The notes beneath the pieces were generated by a model that did not search any database, was not told where the DNA came from, and worked only from the letters and a program-made list of their open reading frames with translations. The position numbers and the translations under genes were made by a program. From Bacteroidales bacterium UBA5429 (GTDB lineage Bacteria > Bacteroidota > Bacteroidia > Bacteroidales > WCHB1-69), in the NCBI GenBank assembly GCA_002427605.1, contig DIRT01000038.1, positions 1-18,098 on the forward strand: a DNA stretch of 18,098 bases, in the 5' to 3' direction. This document shows positions 6,046 through 12,059 of the stretch, piece after piece (position 1 is the first letter of the stretch; every line of letters starts with the position of its first letter).

Positions 6046-7410
6046 ATGGAAGATTTTCATCATGCCTTAAGTTTTAAATATGAATTGTGTATCGGTTGTT
6101 CGCACTGTACCAGCGTGTGTCCGACTGCTGCCATTCATGTTGAAGAAGGAAGACCGATTTTGAATCCCAATCGCTGTATCGATTGTGGAAGATGTTACAA
6201 TGCTTGTCCTTTGAATGCAATCTATATTGAACAGGATGACTTTCAAACCATTTACGATTATAAGTATCCTGTTTTGCTGGTCCCCTCGATTTTTAGTTCC
6301 CAATTTCAGGATAAATTTAGCAATAAAGTGATCCTTTCCGTATTTTATCATCTGGGGTTTAAAAAGGTCTATGAAGTGGAAAGGGCTGTCAATATTTTAA
6401 AAGAGAAATACTTGGAAATGATGCAGAATGAGGAGTTGGAAAGACCTATTATCTCTTCATTTTGTCCGGCTATTGTCCGCTTGATTCAAGTGAAGTTCCC
6501 CTCCCTGGTTTCCAATCTTTCATTGGTTAGACCTCCATTGGATATTACGGCGCTGTTTATCAAGAAATCATTGGAAAATTCAGGAATTCCAAGGGAAGAT
6601 ATTGGCATTTTTTACATTTCACCTTGTGCCGCCAAAATTGCCGCAATAAAAAGTCCGGTGGGCGAAGATAAATCCGTTGTAGATGGAGTTATCAATATGA
6701 ACTATATGTATAACAAGGTTTTAAGAATTATAAAACAGGGGGAATACAAGCTGGTGACTGATGAGGAAGATTTTCACTCTATGTCTAACGATAGTTTGCG
6801 CTTCTCACTAACCGCAGGAGAGGTTCGTTTGATGGATAGAGGAAGAAATTTAGCGATTGACGGCGTTCATAACGTATCCAGATTCCTCAGCAAATTGGAA
6901 GATGACTACGTGGATAATATCGATTTTCTGGAATTGCGAGCTTGTGACGAGAGCTGCGCAGGAGGCATATTGTGTGCAGGAGATCGCTTTTTGACAGCGG
7001 AAAGACAACGCAATCGATTGAAAAGAAGTTCCAGGAAAAAACATGCCGATGAGATGAATCAATATAAAGATTATCTCTTGGATAATATTGTGGTTGGGAA
7101 AGTGGAACCCCGTTCCATGGATAAATTGGATGATGATATCGCCGTGGCAATGAGGAAAATGAAAAAATCTTACGAGATCAATTCCCATCTTCCACAGGTG
7201 GATTGTCGGATTTGTGGATATCAAAGTTGTAAAGAACTCGCTATCGCGATTGTGAATCAGAAAGCCAGTCTGACGCACTGTATTTTTGTGCAAAGAGTTC
7301 TGGAACAAGGAGATAAGTTGACCAATATGGAATCGATCAAGATTACGAGGAAAATCTGGGGCGAAAATAAGGTGAATAAAAATAGTTTGGATACACTTAA
7401 TCTGGAATAG
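6046..7410 (+). CDS. Sensory-type [FeFe]-hydrogenase-like Fe-S protein (454 aa)
   Basis: Iron-sulfur protein with a hydrogenase large-subunit C-terminal domain. An N-terminal 2x[4Fe-4S] ferredoxin has Cys 15/18/21/25 and 44/47/50/54. The H-cluster domain follows with motif L1 SSFCPAI (Cys140), L2 SPCAAK (Cys194) and L3 ELRACDESCAGG (Cys300, Cys304), so the four ligands of the [4Fe-4S] part of an H-cluster are kept. However, the first Cys of the usual TSCCP, which relays protons in catalytic enzymes, is Phe139. A C-terminal Fe-S domain of the PF04060 type has C387-x2-C390-x4-C395-x16-C412. This order and the altered L1 fit the sensory hydrogenase groups rather than a fast H2 producer; the PAS domain seen in some sensors is absent. 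It lies between two HATPase genes (gaps of 1 base on each side), so it probably reports H2 or redox state to them. Enzymatic activity is uncertain. Confidence 0.88.
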   Translation: MEDFHHALSFKYELCIGCSHCTSVCPTAAIHVEEGRPILNPNRCIDCGRCYNACPLNAIYIEQDDFQTIYDYKYPVLLVPSIFSSQFQDKFSNKVILSVFYHLGFKKVYEVERAVNILKEKYLEMMQNEELERPIISSFCPAIVRLIQVKFPSLVSNLSLVRPPLDITALFIKKSLENSGIPREDIGIFYISPCAAKIAAIKSPVGEDKSVVDGVINMNYMYNKVLRIIKQGEYKLVTDEEDFHSMSNDSLRFSLTAGEVRLMDRGRNLAIDGVHNVSRFLSKLEDDYVDNIDFLELRACDESCAGGILCAGDRFLTAERQRNRLKRSSRKKHADEMNQYKDYLLDNIVVGKVEPRSMDKLDDDIAVAMRKMKKSYEINSHLPQVDCRICGYQSCKELAIAIVNQKASLTHCIFVQRVLEQGDKLTNMESIKITRKIWGENKVNKNSLDTLNLE

Positions 7411-7411
7411 C

Positions 7412-7942
7412 ATGAAAGATATCTCACTCCATATCATGGATATTTTACAAAATTCCACCCGCGCCAAAGCAACAGTGATTGAGTTGCTTGTCGAGGAGGA
7501 TGAACAAAATGATAAACTGATTCTAAAGTTTACAGATAATGGCACAGGGATGTCGCAAGAAACACTGGAAAAGGTGTTGAATCCATTCTTTACGACCCGA
7601 ACCACACGCAAAGTGGGATTGGGATTGTCGCTCATCAAGCAAAATGCGGAACAAACCGGTGGATCTTTGGAGATTGAGTCAGAACTGGGAAAAGGAACTG
7701 TTGTGACAGTAACTTTTGGACTCAGCAGTATCGACCGTCCTCCTATGGGCGACCTTGCCGGCACTGTTGTCCTGACCGCCTCTGCTTACCCTGATGTGAG
7801 ATTTATCGTGAATTACAAAAACTCCAAGGTAGATTATGTTTTTGACACTGATGAAATCAACGAAGCCCTCGATGGCATCTCCATCCAGGAACCGGAGATT
7901 ATTCAGTACCTCACCGAAATGTTCCGGGAAAACATCTCTTGA
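7412..7942 (+). CDS. Stand-alone HATPase (histidine-kinase-type ATP-binding) protein (176 aa)
   Basis: GHKL-fold ATPase with the histidine-kinase style boxes: N-box DILQNSTRAKA (about residues 10-20), G1 DNGTGM (42-47), an F/G2 region FFTTRTTRKVGLGLSLIKQ (about 59-77) and the closing GGSLEIESELGKGT. It has no HisKA dimerisation/phosphoacceptor helix and no sensor or membrane part, and it carries an extra C-terminal segment of about 65 residues with no domain I recognise. It starts 1 base after the sensory hydrogenase stop, so the two are surely co-transcribed and probably partners. From family knowledge similar ATP-binding proteins precede the NuoE/NuoF/HydA genes in many anaerobes. Its TGA (7940-7942) overlaps the first unit of a tandem heptamer array. 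Confidence 0.85.
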   Translation: MKDISLHIMDILQNSTRAKATVIELLVEEDEQNDKLILKFTDNGTGMSQETLEKVLNPFFTTRTTRKVGLGLSLIKQNAEQTGGSLEIESELGKGTVVTVTFGLSSIDRPPMGDLAGTVVLTASAYPDVRFIVNYKNSKVDYVFDTDEINEALDGISIQEPEIIQYLTEMFRENIS

Positions 7943-8004
7943 TTTCGGATTTCGGATTTCGGATTTCGGAATGAAGGCGGAATGCGGAATGCGGAGGGCG
8001 GAAG
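7941..8004. repeat. Tandem 7-bp repeats at the left edge of the protease cassette
   Basis: Four perfect copies of GATTTCG occupy 7941-7968. After eight bases come four units of a second heptamer, GCGGAAT, GCGGAAT, GCGGAGG and GCGGAAG, at 7977-8004. The array begins within the stop codon of the preceding gene. The unit GGCGGAA recurs at 9399-9405 on the other side of the cassette. Confidence 0.85.
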
Positions 8005-8026
8005 GATATTGTGTGTTGCGCGCTAC

Positions 8027-8230
8027 TTATTCCTTTAAAACCTTTTGTTGCAAATTTTCATTAACATCAGATACTTCAATTTCTGTTAATGAATGATCAA
8101 TAATGATATCATTCTTTAATGCAAATGAAAGATTGTCTGTAAGTTCTGTTGGGGTTTGATAAACATTATCCGTTATGGATGTGTCAGATGTTTCATAATT
8201 TACTAATACTGTACTATTTATTGATTCCAT
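8027..8230 (-). CDS. Small acidic protein of unknown function (67 aa)
   Basis: The ATG at 8230 lies 30 bases after the stop of the protease gene on the same strand, and no other gene overlaps, so this is likely a real second gene of a two-gene unit. The product (MESINSTVLVNYETSDTSIT, continuing to LQQKVLKE) is acidic, rich in Ser, Thr, Asp and Glu, and lacks a signal peptide or membrane segment. A short amphipathic C-terminus (VNENLQQKVLKE) is possible. I recognise no family. Its pairing with a ClpP/SppA-like protease suggests an inhibitor, adaptor or substrate, but nothing in the sequence shows which. Confidence 0.55.
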   Translation of the reverse strand: MESINSTVLVNYETSDTSITDNVYQTPTELTDNLSFALKNDIIIDHSLTEIEVSDVNENLQQKVLKE

Positions 8231-8260
8231 AATATTACATTAAATGTTGCAAAATTAATA

Positions 8261-9280
8261 TTAATTTTCATATTTCCAACCTTCAAAAACTCTTTGGTCT
8301 TCAATTGCGGTCCTCGTTAAAGGTGGTAATCCCGGTTGATTTATTGGAATTTGCTTTTTATTAATAACTCCTTCACTCACAAAAACATAAGTTCCACCAT
8401 GAATACTTTCTATTAGAGCACGTCTAAATGAATAATTCAAAGAATTTTGATTTCCTAATAAAACATTTGGGTCATATCTGTTTGATAATTCCAATTCGTG
8501 ATGGATGCTATCATGTACAGTCTTAATTTTTTTGTAAAAATCCATTGATGGTGTTTCAATATTTAGTCCTAAATCATCCCTAGCCTCTCTTCGATAAATC
8601 GGATAATCGTGGCTCCCAGAATCAGAGCAGAGAAATGAAACTATTTGTTTTATTTTCTTTTTATCGTTAAAGTTCTGTTTTAGCAACTTTTCTGCAAGCA
8701 TTTGAATCTGTGAACGTGAACGGAATACATTACCAATAACAATAGGATGTATTTTGTCTGCTAAAACATTGAATATCCTTGTCATATCATTTTGATTAGA
8801 AATATTCAACTCTTGTTTTGCGTACTCAAAAAATCCTTTTATTGATTCCACACTAACGGGTACCCTTGCATGTGGATTTTGAGGAAATGCAGGATTTTGC
8901 GGATTTAATGGACTGTTTAGACTTGGGTCAATAGGACCAAGAGTAGCTTGTTTAGTCATTATTATTTTATTCGCACCCAGACTTATTAATGTTCCGGCAC
9001 TACGTGCTTTTGCAACAACAATAACTTCATAAGATTTACAAAACTGCTTAATCAAGTTTATCAAACTCCAAGCTGCCATCGTATCTCCACCACGAGTGTA
9101 GAGAAATAATGATATTTTATCGGGAAGATTAAATTTATCAAGGTGATTAACGAAATAGTCTTGCATTTCAGATGAAATTTGTGTTTCAAGATTTGGTCTA
9201 TCACCTGTGATAAACACTAAAAGTTTTGAGTTTCTTTCGTTCTCAATTTCTTTGTAAAGTTGTAGTCTGTCTTTAAGCAT
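8261..9280 (-). CDS. Serine dehydrogenase proteinase family protein (ClpP/SppA-like fold, 339 aa)
   Basis: Cytoplasmic protein of the SDH proteinase family (PF01972-like), a branch of the ClpP/crotonase superfamily. Residues about 18-120 carry the core: the strand KLLVFITGDRPNLETQI, an oxyanion-loop motif LYTRGGD (about 60-66), the nucleophile motif KARSAGTLISLGA with Ser94 as candidate catalytic serine, and the family signature LGPIDPSLN (from about 114). Helical C-terminal sequence follows. ATG 9280 is chosen over the more upstream TTG at 9340, because the TTG overlaps the -7 promoter element at 9338-9345. There is no signal peptide or transmembrane helix, unlike SppA. The gene lies opposite to the hydrogenase genes on both sides, with tandem repeats beyond each end, suggesting it was inserted there. 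The native substrate is unknown. Confidence 0.82.
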   Translation of the reverse strand: MLKDRLQLYKEIENERNSKLLVFITGDRPNLETQISSEMQDYFVNHLDKFNLPDKISLFLYTRGGDTMAAWSLINLIKQFCKSYEVIVVAKARSAGTLISLGANKIIMTKQATLGPIDPSLNSPLNPQNPAFPQNPHARVPVSVESIKGFFEYAKQELNISNQNDMTRIFNVLADKIHPIVIGNVFRSRSQIQMLAEKLLKQNFNDKKKIKQIVSFLCSDSGSHDYPIYRREARDDLGLNIETPSMDFYKKIKTVHDSIHHELELSNRYDPNVLLGNQNSLNYSFRRALIESIHGGTYVFVSEGVINKKQIPINQPGLPPLTRTAIEDQRVFEGWKYEN

Positions 9281-9337
9281 AATATTTAGTTTTAGTAGTA
9301 GTTTGTTTAGGTTGTGTAGTGTACTTCTTTTACGCAA

Positions 9338-9345
9338 CAAAGATA
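9338..9345 (-). promoter_or_regulatory. Promoter -7 element for the protease unit
   Basis: On the minus strand this reads TATCTTTG, an exact TAnnTTTG match. Start of transcription would be near 9331, giving a leader of about 50 bases. The upstream (right-hand) side runs straight into the heptamer repeats, so the -33 region lies within or beside repeat DNA. Confidence 0.5.
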
Positions 9346-9364
9346 CAAATAAAGTCAGTAATGA

Positions 9365-9405
9365 GAAGTAAGAAGTAAGAAATAATTTGAAGGTGGAAGG
9401 CGGAA
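9365..9405. repeat. Tandem 7-bp repeats at the right edge of the protease cassette
   Basis: GAAGTAA occurs at 9365-9371 and 9372-9378, with a variant GAAATAA at 9379-9385. GGTGGAA and GGCGGAA follow as a heptamer pair at 9392-9405. All share the 7-bp period seen at 7941-8004. Confidence 0.75.
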
Positions 9406-9409
9406 TTTC

Positions 9410-9552
9410 AATTACGAATTACGAATTAGGGGGTTTAAATTAAAATTGAACGCTGCTGTAGAGACGCAATGCATTGCGTCTCTACGACCATATGCGCATC
9501 ACATATTCATAACAAAAAATTAAAACCGTAACGTAATTCGTAATTCGTAATT
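9410..9552. mobile_element. MITE-like element with 19-bp inverted ends and a 28-bp central palindrome
   Basis: AATTACGAATTACGAATTA at 9410-9428 is the exact reverse complement of 9534-9552, so the 143-base unit has perfect 19-bp terminal inverted repeats, themselves built from heptamers (AATTACG). Near the middle, 9458-9485 is a perfect 28-bp palindrome with half-site GTAGAGACGCAATG. No coding sequence lies inside and no clear target-site duplication is visible. From general knowledge, palindromes with GTAGAGACG arms and AATTACG arrays are dispersed in genomes of Bacteroidetes and some cyanobacteria. Whether it is mobilised by a transposase encoded elsewhere is unknown. Confidence 0.65.
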
Positions 9553-9751
9553 AACCCTGCATATCTAAAGAGGTTCATGTTGCCGAGTGGGGTGATAAAT
9601 TTGAAAAAAGGAAAGTCTAGTCTGCCCCCTAATTTTTTTTATTTCCAAAATAAAAACACAAAAAATAGGGAATATAAAATGTAAAATCAAGTGAAAAAAA
9701 ATAAATTCCAAATATATTGTGTCAAAAGGCTGTTTCTTGGAATCTTTTTTG

Positions 9752-9759
9752 TATATTTG
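9752..9759 (+). promoter_or_regulatory. Promoter -7 element for the hnd hydrogenase operon
   Basis: TATATTTG followed by GC, an exact TAnnTTTG match. TSS is expected near 9766, leaving a leader of about 70 AT-rich bases before the ATG at 9836. The -33 region (TGTTTCTTGG at 9731-9740) is only a partial match. The stretch 9553-9750 holds no gene that I can see. Confidence 0.6.
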
Positions 9760-9835
9760 CAGACTGATTTAAAGCCCTGAAATAAAAACCAATTTATAAT
9801 TATAAAGTACTATTAATTAATTAATTAAATTTAAA

Positions 9836-10231
9836 ATGGACAAGATTAGATCTTTAGCAGATTTGAAGAAAAAGAGAGAACAACTTCAATCTGCTCTGAA
9901 ACTTCGCGAGCAAGGGGAGAATACTGAGAACTTGATTCAAGTGAGAGTAGCGATGGCTACTTGCGGTATTGCTGCCGGAGCAAAGCAAGTTATGGAAGTT
10001 ATTATTAATGAGTGTAACAAGAGAGGGATTCAAGCTGTGGTTACTCAAACCGGATGCATGGGTTATTGCTATGCTGAACCCACCGTGGAAGTAACAAAAC
10101 CAGGTGAAGACCCAGTTGTTTTTGGGCATATTACACCTGCAAAAGCAGAAGAGCTTGTTACTAAATATTTACTTGGAAATGAAATGCTTGATGGCGTTAT
10201 TCCGGTAAATTATGGAAAAGTAGATCAATAA
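9836..10231 (+). CDS. hndB: HndB-like [2Fe-2S] thioredoxin-fold ferredoxin subunit (131 aa)
   Basis: Small electron-transfer subunit of an NAD(P)-linked [FeFe] hydrogenase. After an N-terminal helix (about 1-30) comes a thioredoxin-like [2Fe-2S] ferredoxin domain with VAMATCGIAAGA (Cys43) and TQTGCMGYCYAEP (Cys74, Cys78); Cys60 is a further cysteine. The pattern and length match HndB of the HndABCD hydrogenases. It is the first gene of the operon, 20 bases before hndC, and follows the -7 element at 9752. It probably relays electrons between the flavoprotein and the hydrogenase subunit. An alternative name would be NuoE-type (2Fe-2S) ferredoxin domain protein. Confidence 0.9.
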   Translation: MDKIRSLADLKKKREQLQSALKLREQGENTENLIQVRVAMATCGIAAGAKQVMEVIINECNKRGIQAVVTQTGCMGYCYAEPTVEVTKPGEDPVVFGHITPAKAEELVTKYLLGNEMLDGVIPVNYGKVDQ

Positions 10232-10238
10232 CATAAAT

Positions 10239-10244
10239 AGGAGG
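10239..10244 (+). promoter_or_regulatory. Strong Shine-Dalgarno before hndC
   Basis: AGGAGG at 10239-10244, 7 bases before the ATG at 10252. A perfect site is unusual for this phylum, where most genes in the window have none, and suggests strong or independent initiation of hndC. Confidence 0.7.
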
Positions 10245-10251
10245 TTTTCTC

Positions 10252-12045
10252 ATGTCAAATTTTAAGTATCACATTTTAGTTTGCGGTGGGACAGGATGTC
10301 GCGCATCGCATGGTGAAGAGATTATTGAAAATTTCAACCAGCTTTTAGCCGATAAAGGGTTGTCTAATGATGTACAAGTGGTGACTACAGGTTGCTTTGG
10401 TTTCTGTGAAAAAGGACCCATCGTGAAAATATTGCCCGATAATACATTCTATACTTCAGTAAAACCCGAAGATTGTCGTGAAATTATTGAAGAACATATC
10501 GTAAAAGGTAGAAAAGTTAATCGTTTACTCTATTTGAATCCTGAAACTAAAGAACATATTTCGGATTCAAAACATATGGGTTTCTACCAAAAGCAACTTC
10601 GTGTTGCTTTAAGAAACTGCGGATTCATTGACCCTGAAAATATTGATGAGTATTTCGCAAGAGACGGATATGCTGCATTAGCACAAGTGTTAGAGCAAAA
10701 TGATCCTAAAGCAACCATTGAAATTATTAAAAAAGCAGGTCTTCGTGGACGTGGAGGTGCCGGTTTCCCAACAGGATTGAAATGGGAATTGGCTGCTAAA
10801 AGCGAAGGAGATGAAAAATATGTTGTTTGTAATGCGGACGAGGGTGACCCCGGAGCATTTATGGACAGATCAATCCTTGAAGGTGACCCACATACAGTAG
10901 TTGAAGCAATGGCTATCAACGGTTTCTGTATTGGAGCATCAAAGGGTTTAATTTATATTCGTGCAGAGTATCCATTGGCAATCAGACGTCTTCAAATAGC
11001 TATTAAACAAGCTACAGAGTACGGATTGTTAGGCAAAAATATTATGGGAACCGATTTTAGTTTTACTATTGAATTAAAATATGGTGCCGGTGCATTTGTA
11101 TGCGGTGAAGAAACAGCTTTGATTCACTCTATGGAAGGACAACGTGGTGAGCCCACATTTAAACCTCCATTCCCTGCACAACAAGGTTACCTTAAAAAAC
11201 CTACCAACGTGAATAACGTTGAAACTTATGCCAATATCCCCGTTATCCTTCTCAAAGGATGGGAATGGTTCTCCTCCATCGGTACCGAAAAATCAAAAGG
11301 AACCAAAGTTTTTGCTTTGGCTGGAAAAATTAATAACGTGGGGTTGATTGAAGTTCCTATGGGAATCACCCTTCGTGAAGTAATTTATGAAATTGGTGGC
11401 GGTATTAAAGATGGTAAGAAATTTAAAGCTGTTCAAACCGGAGGACCTTCAGGTGGATGTTTGACAGAAAAATTCTTGGATACACCTATCGATTATGATA
11501 GCTTATTGGCTGCCGGTTCTATGATGGGATCAGGGGGTATGATCGTGATGGATGAAGATGACTGTATGGTTGCAGTATCCAAATTCTACTTGGATTTTAC
11601 AGTAGAAGAATCCTGTGGAAAGTGTGCTCCTTGTAGAGTAGGAAATAAGAGATTGTGTGAATTATTAGATAAAATTACTCAAGGAAACGGAACTATGGAA
11701 GACCTTGAAAACTTATCTAACTTAGCAGCAGTAATTAAGGATACTTCATTGTGCGGACTAGGACAAACTTCTCCTAATCCTGTCCTTTCTACTATACATA
11801 ATTTCTGGGATGAGTATGTTGCTCACGTAGTAGATAAAAAATGTCCAGCAGGACAATGTAAAGCGTTGAAACGCTACATGATTGATCCGGAAGCTTGTAT
11901 TGGTTGTACTGCTTGTGCACGTGCGTGTCCTGTAGGAGCAATTACCGGTGAAAAGAAAATGGTACATGAAATCAATCAAGAGACATGTATCAAGTGCGGT
12001 GCTTGTTATGAAAAATGTAAATTTAATGCAATCTTTATTAAATAG
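10252..12045 (+). CDS. hndC: NuoF-like flavoprotein subunit of bifurcating [FeFe] hydrogenase (597 aa)
   Basis: FMN- and NAD(P)H-binding subunit (HndC, also called HydB), the site of flavin-based electron transfer. Domains in order: an N-terminal thioredoxin-like [2Fe-2S] domain with Cys11, 16, 48 and 52; the NuoF core with the glycine-rich loop GRGGAGFPTGLKWE and CNADEGDPGAFMDRSI (about 167-210); an SLBB segment (about 350-400); the NuoF [4Fe-4S] site ESCGKCAPC with Cys455, 458, 461 and distal Cys501; and a C-terminal 2x[4Fe-4S] ferredoxin with Cys549/552/555/559 and 579/582/585/589. All cluster ligands are present and the length is normal. It lies between hndB and hndD with gaps of 20 and 14 bases. 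In the cytoplasmic complex it should oxidise NAD(P)H together with ferredoxin to feed H2 formation, or run the reverse reaction. Confidence 0.96.
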   Translation: MSNFKYHILVCGGTGCRASHGEEIIENFNQLLADKGLSNDVQVVTTGCFGFCEKGPIVKILPDNTFYTSVKPEDCREIIEEHIVKGRKVNRLLYLNPETKEHISDSKHMGFYQKQLRVALRNCGFIDPENIDEYFARDGYAALAQVLEQNDPKATIEIIKKAGLRGRGGAGFPTGLKWELAAKSEGDEKYVVCNADEGDPGAFMDRSILEGDPHTVVEAMAINGFCIGASKGLIYIRAEYPLAIRRLQIAIKQATEYGLLGKNIMGTDFSFTIELKYGAGAFVCGEETALIHSMEGQRGEPTFKPPFPAQQGYLKKPTNVNNVETYANIPVILLKGWEWFSSIGTEKSKGTKVFALAGKINNVGLIEVPMGITLREVIYEIGGGIKDGKKFKAVQTGGPSGGCLTEKFLDTPIDYDSLLAAGSMMGSGGMIVMDEDDCMVAVSKFYLDFTVEESCGKCAPCRVGNKRLCELLDKITQGNGTMEDLENLSNLAAVIKDTSLCGLGQTSPNPVLSTIHNFWDEYVAHVVDKKCPAGQCKALKRYMIDPEACIGCTACARACPVGAITGEKKMVHEINQETCIKCGACYEKCKFNAIFIK

Positions 12046-12059
12046 AAAGGAAATAAATA

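Noticed and set aside
6850..7764. 304-codon minus-strand reading frame
   Set aside because: It is antisense to the sensory hydrogenase and HATPase genes, with low-complexity Ser/Ile/Phe content and no motifs; the plus-strand proteins have clear family motifs.
7941..8004. CRISPR array
   Set aside because: Units are 7 bp with no spacers; this is a simple tandem repeat.
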